Shown: positions 24,233 to 31,854 of the stretch, one piece after another
How positions within the stretch are numbered: position 1 is the stretch's first letter
How the letters are laid out: every line of letters begins with the position of its first letter
Source of the DNA: a virus
DNA: 64,000 nt
Virus record (IMG/VR): IMGVR_UViG_3300050821_018287
Location: 28,258 to 92,257 of that record
Direction: 5' to 3' (one strand)
The notes under the pieces: model-generated
Told to the model about the DNA's origin: nothing
The model's input: the letters and a program-made list of their open reading frames with translations, nothing else
Database searches by the model: none
Position numbers and translations under genes: made by a program

Positions 24233-25181
24233 CGCTTTCCGCCCCTGCGCCTTCGCGCTCCTTCTTTTCCCTCGCCCGCCGCACGGAGTCTAGCGCCGCC
24301 TCCGCCCAAGTCTCCTCCTCCTCCAGCGTCGCCTCCTCCACCATCGACAACCCCGCCACCTCGGTCGGCTCCCCCACCCTGAGACGTTCCACCTGAAGCG
24401 CGAGCATGACGCTGCGCTCCGCGGCCATCGCGAAGTGGCCCAGCTCCCGCAAGCATCGGACGATCTGGAGCGGCGTCAAAACCGTCGCCTTGTCCTCGAT
24501 GAGCGTCTTCAGCCGCGCGGCCAGGGCGCGCCCCTGCTGGAGCGTCTCCGTGGCCACCGCCACCGCAGTCACCGCTACCTTCCGCCCGAGCTTCGCCCCC
24601 ACCGCCTCGTCCGCCATCGTCTCCGCGGCGTCCACCTTCGCCTTGTCGAGCAAGTCCGCCATCCGCCGCTTCGCGTCCTGCTCTGCCTGGGCCAGGCGCG
24701 CCGTCGCGGCAGTCTCAGCCTCGGCCGCCTTCTGGAGCGCGAGCGCCTCCGCCTCCTTCAGCTTCAGCTCCGCGCCGGAGAGCTTCCCCTCGGCGTCAGC
24801 CAGGCCCGACTCAGCCAAGGCGCGCAGCTCGGCCGCTTCCTTCGCCGCGGCGACCCGGAGCGCCTCCGCTTCCGCCTCCGCCTTCTCGCGGATGGCGGTG
24901 GCCTCCAGCGCGGCCTCGGAGGTGGCCTTGGCGATGATGCTCTCACGCAGCCCTTCCGCGGTCAGCTCCTGGCGCGCGGCGCGGAGCGCCAGGTGCTCGT
25001 CCTTCAGGACTTGCTCAATGGCGGAGAAGCCGTGTTGGGCCCACCCCCGCGCCCAGCCCCGGCGCGCTGTCTCGAAGGCGCAGCCGGCGGCCACCGCGGC
25101 GTAGCGATGCTGACCGGGCGCCTCCCGGTACGCCTTCAGGAGCGCCTCGTAGAATTCTTTCGTGATGGGACGGCGAGCCAC
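24189..25181 (-). CDS. Putative terminase small subunit, coiled-coil
   Basis: 330 residues from GTG 25181. Residues 1-50 (ITKEFYEALLKAYREAPGQH, AAVAAGCAFETARRGWARG) look like a helix-turn-helix of the small terminase or MuB-type DNA recognisers. Residues 70-190 are one long Ala/Glu coiled coil (EAEAEALRVAAAKEAAELRA), and the C-terminus is helical with EEATLEEEETWAEAALDSV. First gene of the late operon, two genes ahead of TerL, consistent with TerS; the coiled coil is longer than in typical TerS. Confidence 0.5.
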   Translation of the reverse strand: MARRPITKEFYEALLKAYREAPGQHRYAAVAAGCAFETARRGWARGWAQHGFSAIEQVLKDEHLALRAARQELTAEGLRESIIAKATSEAALEATAIREKAEAEAEALRVAAAKEAAELRALAESGLADAEGKLSGAELKLKEAEALALQKAAEAETAATARLAQAEQDAKRRMADLLDKAKVDAAETMADEAVGAKLGRKVAVTAVAVATETLQQGRALAARLKTLIEDKATVLTPLQIVRCLRELGHFAMAAERSVMLALQVERLRVGEPTEVAGLSMVEEATLEEEETWAEAALDSVRRAREKKEREGAGAESDGVPVQSTGNGAVH

Positions 25182-25252
25182 GGAGCCTTTCCAGCCTCCC
25201 GCATCTTACAGGACGGGTCAAGCTCCCCGCCAATTCGGAAGAATGCAAGCCC
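25182..25252 (-). promoter_or_regulatory. Gap before the late operon, possible weak promoter
   Basis: 71 bases with no gene, the only break between the small-gene array and the packaging operon. On the coding strand TTGGCG (25228-25233) and TAAGAT (25203-25208) are separated by 19 bases, a weak sigma70-like match. A GGAAAGG ribosome site follows for the GTG start at 25181. Confidence 0.3.
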
Positions 25253-25567
25253 CTAGGAACGCTTGAGAACCAGCATCACCGCCGCCGCCTTCACCGCCTC
25301 CACCAACCCATTCATCGTCATGTGGTACTGCACTTCCCGCTCCTCCACTTCGAGCCGCCACGGTCTCCACGCCACCCGGGACACCACCAGCAAGCACTCC
25401 CCCGTCTTGGTCTCAAAAGTTATGTAAAATTTCCCCAGGCGTTGCCGCCGCTGCGACTTCCGGGCTGGAACCACTTCCCATCCGCCCGGTGGATACGCGG
25501 CGGTGGACACGAGGCCCGTCTCCGCCTTCAGGAGGCCCATCACGCGATTTGCTTCATTCTCGGACAA
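25253..25567 (-). CDS. Array paralog 1 (small protein family)
   Basis: 104 residues from TTG 25567, placed 1 base after the previous stop with GGAG upstream. Architecture shared by the whole array: a Trp-containing beta-rich body (GGWEVVPARKSQRRQRLGKF, VSRVAWRPWRLEV) and a C-terminal amphipathic helix, here MNGLVEAVKAAAVMLVLKRS. The helix aligns with the other members at the pattern L..VV..(M/L)(K/Q)A..A...L. No known family; function unknown. Confidence 0.6.
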   Translation of the reverse strand: MSENEANRVMGLLKAETGLVSTAAYPPGGWEVVPARKSQRRQRLGKFYITFETKTGECLLVVSRVAWRPWRLEVEEREVQYHMTMNGLVEAVKAAAVMLVLKRS

Positions 25568-25568
25568 G

Positions 25569-25919
25569 CTACTGGCTCCCTCGGAGCCAAGCCCGCGCAA
25601 TTCTTACCTTCATCTCCCAGACGACATCCCGGAGCGTCGCATGCTTCGAGTCGGGCTCATTCCGGTAGACGAGGGAGATGCTCAGCACCCACCGCGCCTT
25701 GTCCCGGTAGAGCCAGCCCTCGTGGATGGGGGGAGGCTCCATGTGGGTGATGCGGATCCACGCAATCGGCCCCACCGTCCCGAAGGTGAAGACGACCGCC
25801 CGTGCACCTTTCACTCCTGGCGTCCCAGAGGTTCCAATAACCTCCGACTGCCAGAAGGTGCCCCGCTCGAACTAAGCCTTCACCGCCTTCAGGACTCTCC
25901 CCGCCGAGGTCAGCTTCAT
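25569..25919 (-). pseudogene. Array paralog 2 with in-frame amber codon
   Basis: Reading from ATG 25919 (ATGA overlap intact) gives KLTSAGRVLKAVKA, then TAG at 25874-25872, then FERGTFWQSEVIG in the same frame on to TAG 25569. The intact neighbour at 25916 reads TPSSARRVIRVVLA-R-FEPGTFRHGQVV, so the amber replaces one residue and the copies align on both sides. An 81-residue fragment could restart at GTG 25814. C-terminal helix LRDVVWEMKVRIARAWLRGS matches LSEVVQEMKAQMARRALEVG of the neighbour. Broken gene, readthrough, or sequencing error. Confidence 0.65.
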
Positions 25920-26326
25920 CCCACCTCCAGGGCCCGCCGCGCCATCTGCGCTTTCATTTCTTGTACAACTTCTGAAAGCCGACGGTGGTAGGTGCTGGGA
26001 CCGTCCACTACCACCGATCTCTCCCCCATCCCAGCGTCCGGGTTGCGTTTGAGCCCGGAGAGGTTCCACCCCTTCAAGAAGCCCACCGGGCTCTCCCACG
26101 TCACGAAGCTCCCCATTCTCCCCTTTGGATCCAGCCGGTTGAGAAGGAAGCGCGCCCACCCATCCCAGGACGGGAGGGTGAAGGAGATCGCCCGCGGAGA
26201 AGCCTCTCCCCCACCCTTCGACTGGCGCTCCCGAAGCGGGGGAACCACCTGCCCATGCCGGAAGGTCCCCGGCTCGAAGCGGGCCAGCACCACCCGAATG
26301 ACGCGGCGCGCCGAGGAGGGTGTCAT
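25916..26326 (-). CDS. Array paralog 3
   Basis: 136 residues from ATG 26326. It is the closest relative of the amber-interrupted copy. Body contains ISFTLPSWDGWARFLLNRLD and FVTWESPVGFLKGWNLSG; C-terminal helix is RLSEVVQEMKAQMARRALEV. The longer frame back to 26542 is a shadow of gene 26323. Confidence 0.65.
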   Translation of the reverse strand: MTPSSARRVIRVVLARFEPGTFRHGQVVPPLRERQSKGGGEASPRAISFTLPSWDGWARFLLNRLDPKGRMGSFVTWESPVGFLKGWNLSGLKRNPDAGMGERSVVVDGPSTYHRRLSEVVQEMKAQMARRALEVG

Positions 26327-26622
26327 AGGCCCGACAGTGCCCGGTACGCGAGGTGGGCCTGAATCGCCTGGACAGCCTCCAGAAGCGTCCGAACGGGGAT
26401 GTTGGGCTCCGCGTACCGGAACGCGCTCACAATCCAACAGCGGCCCGCCAAGAGCTTCTGGCGCTGCAACGTGTAGACGACCTCCCCGCTCGTCCCGGCC
26501 ACCGGAAATTCGAGCGTCTCCCCCGCCCGGTTCGCCCACCACCGCACGCTCGGGTGCGCGAAGGCTCCCGAGAGCCGCCTCTGCACCGCGTACACCACCC
26601 GCCAGGCCGAAGCGTGGGTCAC
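26323..26622 (-). CDS. Array paralog 4
   Basis: 99 residues from GTG 26622 (GTGA). Body SAWRVVYAVQRRLSGAFAHP and RCWIVSAFRYAEPNIP, helix TLLEAVQAIQAHLAYRALSG. Coupled on both sides by 4-base overlaps. Confidence 0.65.
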   Translation of the reverse strand: MTHASAWRVVYAVQRRLSGAFAHPSVRWWANRAGETLEFPVAGTSGEVVYTLQRQKLLAGRCWIVSAFRYAEPNIPVRTLLEAVQAIQAHLAYRALSGL

Positions 26623-26957
26623 GGCCTCTCCAAGCACATCCGCGCCAGCTCCGCCTGGACGAGCCCGACGACCTGGGAGAGGTTCAAAATCCAGCCCGTC
26701 GGATCCTCCGAGGTCCAATGGAGCTGTCGGACGGAGTGGCGCACCTGCCACACCCGGCGGTACTTCGGGCTGTTGGAGGGAAAGAGCTGGGGGAAGATGT
26801 GCCTCGGGAGCCGAATGCGCCGAAGGATGAAGACGCAGGGATCCCCCGGAGCCTGGACGTGCACGGTCAAGTCGTGCCAGTCCGAGCTGGACAAGACGCA
26901 CCGAAAGCCCGGCCCGAGGGCACGGTTCAGCACCTCCATCACCAACCGCTCCGTCAC
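26619..26957 (-). CDS. Array paralog 5
   Basis: 112 residues from GTG 26957. Body includes SSSDWHDLTVHVQAPGDPCV and WQVRHSVRQLHWTSEDPTGW; helix LNLSQVVGLVQAELARMCLE. The body differs strongly from its neighbours while the helix is kept. Confidence 0.65.
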   Translation of the reverse strand: MTERLVMEVLNRALGPGFRCVLSSSDWHDLTVHVQAPGDPCVFILRRIRLPRHIFPQLFPSNSPKYRRVWQVRHSVRQLHWTSEDPTGWILNLSQVVGLVQAELARMCLERP

Positions 26958-27331
26958 GACAGCCTCAGAACGTGCTCGGCCACGCGTGCCTGAAGCTCGC
27001 AGTGCAGCTCCCGAAGGTGCTCGAACCGCCAAGGTACGAGCCGCCGTCCTTTCCCGAAGGGACCTTCATCCACGTACAGCCACCAAGAGGTGCCCCGCTC
27101 CTTGTCCACTCCGGGCCGGAAGGGGCGCCGATGGATCTCGAAGCGCTGCTCGGGCGTCCGGAATTCCACCGCAGGACGGATGATGCCAGTGCCGGGGATC
27201 GTCGAGTGGAGCTGGACCTGGACACACACCGTCCCGTCGTTGCGCTGCTCCACCCCAGCCCACCCCGCGTCGGAGGAGCCGAGAAGCTTGAGGACGAGCT
27301 GCATCGTTCGGTGGGCGCAACGCAGTGTCAT
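26954..27331 (-). CDS. Array paralog 6
   Basis: 125 residues from ATG 27331 (ATGA). Body is beta-rich, GTVCVQVQLHSTIPGTGIIR and TSWWLYVDEGPFGKGRRLVP; helix HLRELHCELQARVAEHVLRL. Longer reading back to 27583 rejected. Confidence 0.65.
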   Translation of the reverse strand: MTLRCAHRTMQLVLKLLGSSDAGWAGVEQRNDGTVCVQVQLHSTIPGTGIIRPAVEFRTPEQRFEIHRRPFRPGVDKERGTSWWLYVDEGPFGKGRRLVPWRFEHLRELHCELQARVAEHVLRLS

Positions 27332-27570
27332 TCCCCGCGCCTCAGCGCCCGATGCGCCTGATCCGCCTGAATCAGCTCGACCGCGGTGCGGAGACTCCGA
27401 GCGAAGTCGGCCAACCAAGGTGCCAACGTTCCCGTCTGCTGCTCCACCATCCACCCCCGGTGGCCCCGAACGATGGCCTTGTACAAGAGAAACTTCACCT
27501 TGGAGACGTACAGGATGAAACGCCCGTACCCGTCCGAGTGGACCAGCTCCCCGCGAAGCTTGTCCGACAT
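27328..27570 (-). CDS. Array paralog 7
   Basis: 80 residues from ATG 27570 (GTG 27579 also possible). Body GYGRFILYVSKVKFLLYKAI and HRGWMVEQQTGTL; helix SLRTAVELIQADQAHRALRR. A 38-base gap to the previous stop is one of very few breaks in the array. Confidence 0.6.
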   Translation of the reverse strand: MSDKLRGELVHSDGYGRFILYVSKVKFLLYKAIVRGHRGWMVEQQTGTLAPWLADFARSLRTAVELIQADQAHRALRRGE

Positions 27571-27608
27571 CAGGTGCACGCACCGAGCCTGCCTCGCGCG
27601 GGTCCAGC

Positions 27609-27920
27609 TCAATCCAGCACCGTCGGATGCAAGTCGTGATTCTTCAGCACCCTCAGCGCCTCCGCCGCGCGCACCCGACGCTCCGCCCACTTCTTCGCCG
27701 CCTCCCGCGTCTTGTAGCGGCGCGCTGGTGGAATCGGCCATCCCCACCTCCAACCCTGCCGCTGGAAAAGGACGAGGAAGCGCCCCGTCACGAAATGGTA
27801 GGTGGACTCGTAGATGGTAGCGATGGCCCGCCAGGGCTCGAACGGTCGCTCTCCGCGATCCCCGTCCAACAGGTACTCCTTGCCGCCGACCTCGCCCAAG
27901 CTGTTCCACTGAAGGTTCAC
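27609..27920 (-). CDS. Array paralog 8
   Basis: 103 residues from GTG 27920. Body FEPWRAIATIYESTYHFVTG and FLVLFQRQGWRWGWPIPP. The end switches to the second helix type, YKTREAAKKWAERRVRAAEA, matching the F.T...A...VE pattern of members 9 to 15. Confidence 0.6.
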   Translation of the reverse strand: MNLQWNSLGEVGGKEYLLDGDRGERPFEPWRAIATIYESTYHFVTGRFLVLFQRQGWRWGWPIPPARRYKTREAAKKWAERRVRAAEALRVLKNHDLHPTVLD

Positions 27921-28234
27921 CGCTCCGACTCCAACGCGTGTCGAACCTCCGCGGCCATCTTCCCGTGGATCCGCCTCAGCCAGACCGCTCTCCACTTCTT
28001 CCAGCTCTCCGGCGATTCGACCGCGTAGTACACCCCGCCCTTTGGACCCATCGGCGCACCGAGAAGCGCGCCGAAGGTGTGGGCCGATCGCATCATGCTC
28101 GGAGAGAGCCGAGCGTAGTGGATGGGTCCTTTGAAAACGCCGCGGATCTCCAGCCACCAATCGAGCGGCATGTAGCAGCCGGACGGCGCAGGGGGCTTCG
28201 CCGGCACCCGAAGGGACGCGCTCCAGTCCGTCAA
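27917..28234 (-). CDS. Array paralog 9
   Basis: 105 residues from TTG 28234, overlapping the upstream stop by 4 bases. Body CYMPLDWWLEIRGVFKGPIH; helix SPESWKKWRAVWLRRIHGKM then AAEVRHALESER. The large in-frame extension to 28987 is rejected because it runs through three better genes. Confidence 0.6.
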   Translation of the reverse strand: MTDWSASLRVPAKPPAPSGCYMPLDWWLEIRGVFKGPIHYARLSPSMMRSAHTFGALLGAPMGPKGGVYYAVESPESWKKWRAVWLRRIHGKMAAEVRHALESER

Positions 28235-28596
28235 GGCGCGTACCCCACTGCGCTCGCCTTGATCCGCGCGCGGAAGTCGTCGTCCGACTCCCCCGGCAAC
28301 CGAGACATCCCGTACAGGATGCCCGCGACGTTGAGCGCGTCCCCGGTCGTCGTCGGGGACAGAATGTCGTCGTCCCCGTCCTTGAGCCGCGCCTCCGCGT
28401 CTTCGGCAAGGATCTGCCGGTCCACCTCCGCGCGAGCCTCTTCGGGCGTGGCGAAGGTCTCGCCTGTGTCCACCACCACCCAGTTGTCGCCGATCTGGAA
28501 GACCGCGCGGAGCGGCTTCGGATCGTCTTGCCGGCGCCACCCACCCATCGCGAGTGACACCCACTTCCCGATCCGCTGTTGGTTGAAGAAGTACAT
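28231..28596 (-). CDS. Array paralog 10, with extra C-terminal tail
   Basis: 121 residues from ATG 28596 (TGATG), GTG 28599 equally possible. Body VFQIGDNWVVVDTGETFAT; helix TPEEARAEVDRQILAEDAEA, then a unique acidic tail ending ESDDDFRARIKASAVGYAP. The tail makes it the member with the longest region after the helix. Confidence 0.6.
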   Translation of the reverse strand: MYFFNQQRIGKWVSLAMGGWRRQDDPKPLRAVFQIGDNWVVVDTGETFATPEEARAEVDRQILAEDAEARLKDGDDDILSPTTTGDALNVAGILYGMSRLPGESDDDFRARIKASAVGYAP

Positions 28597-28877
28597 CACA
28601 CGCCTCGCTGGAGAAGGATCCGCGCCATGTGGGCGCGCACGCTATCCTCCAGGTACTTCTGCGCCGCCTGCATCGTCGAGAAGACCGACGAAACTTCGAT
28701 GTCCGGCTTCGCGTCCTCACCGACGAACACGTGAGCCACGTACGTCCCGACCTTCGCGATGTCGATCCGCCCGAAGCGCACCCCCACCGTCGAGGGTGGG
28801 ATGTTGAAGAAGAGGAGGTAGCGCTGCGTGCCCCCCGAGCGATCGTAGCGGTACTCCAACATGAACGGGTCATCCAT
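28596..28877 (-). CDS. Array paralog 11
   Basis: 93 residues from ATG 28877. Body MLEYRYDRSGGTQRYLLFFN and VGTYVAHVFVGEDAKPDIEV; helix FSTMQAAQKYLEDSVRAHMA then RILLQRGV. A clear F-x-T start of the helix. Confidence 0.65.
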   Translation of the reverse strand: MDDPFMLEYRYDRSGGTQRYLLFFNIPPSTVGVRFGRIDIAKVGTYVAHVFVGEDAKPDIEVSSVFSTMQAAQKYLEDSVRAHMARILLQRGV

Positions 28878-29211
28878 CCTCGGGCCCCTTCATTTTGCGA
28901 AGCGCCGCCTCGGCCATCCTCGCCAGCTTCTCCTTCTCCACCTCCTCCTTCGCCTTGTCGAGGCTCTGGAAGTAGCCGATGCGACACTCGGCGCTGAGGG
29001 CTCCCTGGAACACGAAGCCCGCCCAGCCGAAGGAGGCGATGCTGCTCATGTGGTGCGCGCGGAAGCAGGAAGGGTAGACCACCCCGTCGTAGGCGGGACG
29101 ACCGCCCAACCCGAGCGTCGCCCGGTGCATCTCCCCTGTGCGGGCCACTCCGAGGCGGTCCACCAGCTTCTCCTGCATGTTGTAGGCTGCCGACTCCCAG
29201 TTGAAGGTCAC
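28870..29211 (-). CDS. Array paralog 12
   Basis: 113 residues from GTG 29211 (GTGA), with GTG 29217 two codons earlier possible. Body FRAHHMSSIASFGWAGFVFQ; helix YFQSLDKAKEEVEKEKLARM followed by AEAALRKMKGPEDG. The Cys in VVYPSCFRAHHMS is not conserved in the array. Confidence 0.65.
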   Translation of the reverse strand: MTFNWESAAYNMQEKLVDRLGVARTGEMHRATLGLGGRPAYDGVVYPSCFRAHHMSSIASFGWAGFVFQGALSAECRIGYFQSLDKAKEEVEKEKLARMAEAALRKMKGPEDG

Positions 29212-29600
29212 GGCCACACCAGCGGACCGTTCAGATTCTCCCCCAACGCCGCTCGCGCGAGCCGGGAGAGGACTTCCGCCTCAGCCGCATCCTGCGCGAT
29301 TTTGGAGGTGCTGTAGCCGGAGCCGATGATCTGGAGGTCCCCGATGTTGACCCCGTGGAGTCTCTGGATCCACTCCCCGTCGTCGTTCTTGTAGGAGTCG
29401 AAGCGCTCTCCCGCGCCCCAAAGCCCGAACGCCGCCCAATACCCGCCACCCTGCTCTGCGATGACCGCGAGCCCCCGCCAAAGCGCCCGATGCTTTTCGT
29501 CCTCTGGGCGCTCCTGCCCACCGATGAAAACGAAGCCGCCCGAAAGCCCGTAGTGCTCCGGCGAGCCGTACAACCGCGTTTCGAGCCATTCGAGCGCCAT
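29208..29600 (-). CDS. Array paralog 13
   Basis: 130 residues from ATG 29600 (TGATG). Gly-rich body LSGGFVFIGGQERPEDEKHR and GGGYWAAFGLWGAGERFDSY; helix YSTSKIAQDAAEAEVLSRLA, RAALGENL. Longer frame to 29882 is a shadow. Confidence 0.65.
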   Translation of the reverse strand: MALEWLETRLYGSPEHYGLSGGFVFIGGQERPEDEKHRALWRGLAVIAEQGGGYWAAFGLWGAGERFDSYKNDDGEWIQRLHGVNIGDLQIIGSGYSTSKIAQDAAEAEVLSRLARAALGENLNGPLVWP

Positions 29601-29893
29601 CAGTCCACCGATGGATCCCCAAGCCGCCACCGCGCGCTCATGATGGCGTCCTCCCGCTCCCGCTCCTTCGTTTCCTCCTCCACCCAATCCATTGCCGCTT
29701 CGACTGTGGTGAAGAGGCGCCGAGACGGCTCCCGACGCAAAGAAGGGTGCAGCCGGCCCTCGAAGCGCGGCATGCGCAGAAGCGACTTCGGATCCGAAAC
29801 AGGCCAGACCGAGCCGACCGAGCCCGAGTATTGCACCGTCTCCGAAGCGACGAGGTAGCGCGCCTCCGGGTTGATCTGCCACTCCAGCTTCAT
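29600..29893 (-). CDS. Array paralog 14
   Basis: 97 residues from ATG 29893 (ATGA). Body WQINPEARYLVASETVQYSG; helix FTTVEAAMDWVEEETKERER with end MSARWRLGDPSVD. Confidence 0.65.
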   Translation of the reverse strand: MKLEWQINPEARYLVASETVQYSGSVGSVWPVSDPKSLLRMPRFEGRLHPSLRREPSRRLFTTVEAAMDWVEEETKEREREDAIMSARWRLGDPSVD

Positions 29894-30162
29894 GTTGGTG
29901 CCCCCAAGCGATCCCTCGCGTCCTCTGCCTTGATGACCAGCTCCGCCTCCGCCCGCGCCTCTTCGATCGTCTCGTACTCCTCGTCGAACATCCTCACCCG
30001 CCGAAGCCGGCCGCTGAGACAAAGCTTCCACTTCCCCTCCTGCGTCTTGAAGAAAGCGACGTTGAGGTCATGCCCGTTAACCTGCACTGGCCGGTCCGTC
30101 GGAAGGTACCAGCCCTGAAAGTACAACTCATCCTCCCCGAGGTAGACGAGCCCCGACGACAC
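29890..30162 (-). CDS. Array paralog 15 (first transcribed)
   Basis: 90 residues from GTG 30162. Body LYFQGWYLPTDRPVQVNGHD and EGKWKLCLSGRLRRVRMFD; helix YETIEEARAEAELVIKAEDA, RDRLGAPT. It is the upstream end of the array and starts 7 bases after a CGAACAAGGCT element, so the array may be expressed from a signal here. Confidence 0.65.
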   Translation of the reverse strand: MSSGLVYLGEDELYFQGWYLPTDRPVQVNGHDLNVAFFKTQEGKWKLCLSGRLRRVRMFDEEYETIEEARAEAELVIKAEDARDRLGAPT

Positions 30163-30169
30163 AAGGGAG

Positions 30170-30178
30170 CCTTGTTCG
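30170..30178 (-). promoter_or_regulatory. CGAACAAGG element before array
   Basis: Coding-strand CGAACAAGGCT, 7 bases before the GTG of gene 29890. One of eight copies near gene starts. AAGG may also serve as ribosome site. Confidence 0.45.
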
Positions 30179-30180
30179 GG

Positions 30181-30714
30181 CTAGGGGGAAACGCCCCGCC
30201 AGATGACGTGGACGTTGGGGAAGGTGGCACAGTCGCGACCCACCCCCAACGGGTTCCCCGGCGCCCCATGTGTAACGCGCCCCTTCAGGAATCGGAGCTG
30301 AGGCCCTCCGGCCAGCTCCCGGTAGGGCTCGATGTACTTGTGCCACCAGGCGCGATCCGTCCAGGAGGGGAGGTGCGCGACGACGAGCTTGCACCCGAGG
30401 CTCAGCTCGCGCATCGCCTTCTCCAACCACTCGCCGATGTTGGAGTAGGGCGGGTTGAGGAAAACGCGGTGGCCAACCCACGACTGGACGAGCCCGTTGT
30501 CCGCCTCTCCGTACCACCGTCCGATGAGCTGCGCACTGAAGCACTCCGCCGAGGCGCACGGGTCCAACGTGAAGCGAAACTCGTCGTGGAGGGGAATGAG
30601 CACCTCGCGCGGAGTGAATTGGTAGTCGAGATCCGTCACCAACGGGATCGCCGGCTCCAGGAGCGAGAGCTGCTCCCCCTTCAGGATCGGGCCAGGGTTT
30701 GCTGTGTCACCCAC
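30181..30714 (-). CDS. Dam-type DNA N6-adenine methyltransferase
   Basis: 177 residues from GTG 30714. It shows the phage Dam family layout: FTLDPCASAECFSAQ (SAM-binding entry), GEADNGLVQSWVGHRVFLNP and the catalytic motif NPPYSNIGEWLEKAMRE (D/N-PP-Y). Then LVVAHLPSWTDRAWWHKYI. It methylates adenine in duplex DNA; target unknown. Start overlaps the neighbouring gene by 34 bases. Probably protects phage DNA or belongs to the modification cluster. Confidence 0.8.
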   Translation of the reverse strand: MGDTANPGPILKGEQLSLLEPAIPLVTDLDYQFTPREVLIPLHDEFRFTLDPCASAECFSAQLIGRWYGEADNGLVQSWVGHRVFLNPPYSNIGEWLEKAMRELSLGCKLVVAHLPSWTDRAWWHKYIEPYRELAGGPQLRFLKGRVTHGAPGNPLGVGRDCATFPNVHVIWRGVSP

Positions 30715-30911
30715 GCGACTGCCTCCTCAACAACGTCCTTCCGGTAGAGGATCTCCCTCGTCCCGTCATTCCCCCGGCGCGTCATCCTCATCGCCGACAG
30801 CTCCTCCGGGCTCATCCACGACTGCCGATACAACGCCGCTCGCAACGAGAAGACGCTGACCTCGTACACCGCCGCTGCAACCGCCAGCGTCATCCACTCG
30901 ATTTCAGCCAT
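30681..30911 (-). CDS. Small putative HTH protein
   Basis: 76 residues, ATG 30911. Sequence MTLAVAAAVYEVSVFSLRAA, YRQSWMSPEELSAMRMTRRG and REILYRKDVVEEAVAWV resembles an excisionase-type winged helix, with one HTH and a beta hairpin. Overlaps both neighbours (22 and 34 bases). Possibly a transcription regulator. Confidence 0.5.
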   Translation of the reverse strand: MAEIEWMTLAVAAAVYEVSVFSLRAALYRQSWMSPEELSAMRMTRRGNDGTREILYRKDVVEEAVAWVTQQTLARS

Positions 30912-31432
30912 GGCCTGACGATCGCCAAGAGGTCTTCCGGACTTTGGCCCGCGTTCAGCTCCAGCCGCCTCTCGAAAGTCTCGGCGAAGCGCGCGGATTT
31001 CGTCTTGCGGCCCTTCACCCAGGACGGATTCTGATTGCTGCCCCGACGCAACCGGCGCCGGTGCACCTCCTCCTCGTCCGCGAAAAGGAGTACGCACCTC
31101 AAGACCGTCGGTGGGCAGCTCAGCAGAACGTTGCGATTGTCGAAGTAGCGGACCACCTTCGCGTTGGAGAAGCGATCCCCGTCGAAGATGGTGAGCGTGC
31201 AACGCTGCGCGAGAAACTCCGACCAGAAGTCCAGCGCCTTCCCGACTCCGTTGTAGGGTACGGTGTCCGCGCCGTCGAAAGTCGCGCCCGTGTAATGGCC
31301 TCCGGCACAGACCGTAGGACCCACCGTCCACTTCGGCTTAGAGACGATCGTCGAGTTGGACTCCAGGAGTCCCTTCACCAGCGTCGTCTTCCCCACGCCC
31401 GGCTCACCCACCACCCAGAGGATCTGGTTCAC
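30890..31432 (-). CDS. P-loop kinase, candidate 5-hydroxymethyl-base DNA kinase
   Basis: 180 residues from GTG 31432 (GTGA). Walker A GEPGVGKTT (residues 9-17), a Walker-B-like LTIFDGDRF (about 83-91), and a basic lid region HRRRLRRGSNQNPSW (about 125-140). Such P-loop kinases stand beside TET/JBP and aGPT-Pplase-like genes in phage hypermodification operons, where they phosphorylate hydroxymethyl bases in DNA. The assignment to that role is from context; it may instead be a generic nucleotide kinase. Confidence 0.55.
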   Translation of the reverse strand: MNQILWVVGEPGVGKTTLVKGLLESNSTIVSKPKWTVGPTVCAGGHYTGATFDGADTVPYNGVGKALDFWSEFLAQRCTLTIFDGDRFSNAKVVRYFDNRNVLLSCPPTVLRCVLLFADEEEVHRRRLRRGSNQNPSWVKGRKTKSARFAETFERRLELNAGQSPEDLLAIVRPWLKSSG

Positions 31433-31854
31433 GGTTGCCTCCGCCGGGAGTCGAAGCCCTGTTTGAAAGGAGACTTTCTACGTTCGTCCGGACCCGCCTT
31501 GAACGCTCCCGGCGACGCCTGCCGGCCACGATTTGCCGCCGAGATCTTAGCCCGCGCCTCTGGTGAATGCTTTCGCCCGCGCTGCGCTGTGCTCATCCGC
31601 AGCCGCGTCTCCGGTCGAATGACCTTCCCCCGATGGTGGTGACTCTGGTGGCAAGACCGGTGGCACAAAGCCCAATTGTTCGGCGTGTCGTTGTCGTGGT
31701 TGTGGTCCTTGTGGTGAACGACGGGCTCCAACGGATCGCGAAAGGGCGGGCCTACCTCCACGACTCCGCCGCAAAAGAAACAGACCCAAGGACCGAAGCC
31801 CATCGTTCGAAAGAACAGCCACCAACCCGAGAACGTATGCCGCTTACCGGACAA
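31429..31854 (-). CDS. HNH homing-type endonuclease with NUMOD-like tail
   Basis: 141 residues from TTG 31854, which has a strong AAAGGAG site; it overlaps the upstream gene end by 11 bases. Core: WVCFFCGG zinc pair, VVHHKDHNHDNDTPNNWALC and HRSCHQSHHHRGK, giving the H-N-H triad. The C-terminus carries repeats MSTAQRGRKHSPEARAKIS and RGRQASPGAF, the 'G.khs.etr.kis' NUMOD3 pattern of DNA-binding homing nucleases. An insertion in the modification cluster. Confidence 0.8.
   Translation of the reverse strand: MSGKRHTFSGWWLFFRTMGFGPWVCFFCGGVVEVGPPFRDPLEPVVHHKDHNHDNDTPNNWALCHRSCHQSHHHRGKVIRPETRLRMSTAQRGRKHSPEARAKISAANRGRQASPGAFKAGPDERRKSPFKQGFDSRRRQP

Noticed and set aside
27609-28987. Long minus-strand frames of 311 and 356 residues
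   Set aside because: They extend array genes backwards through other array genes; the coupled internal starts are better.
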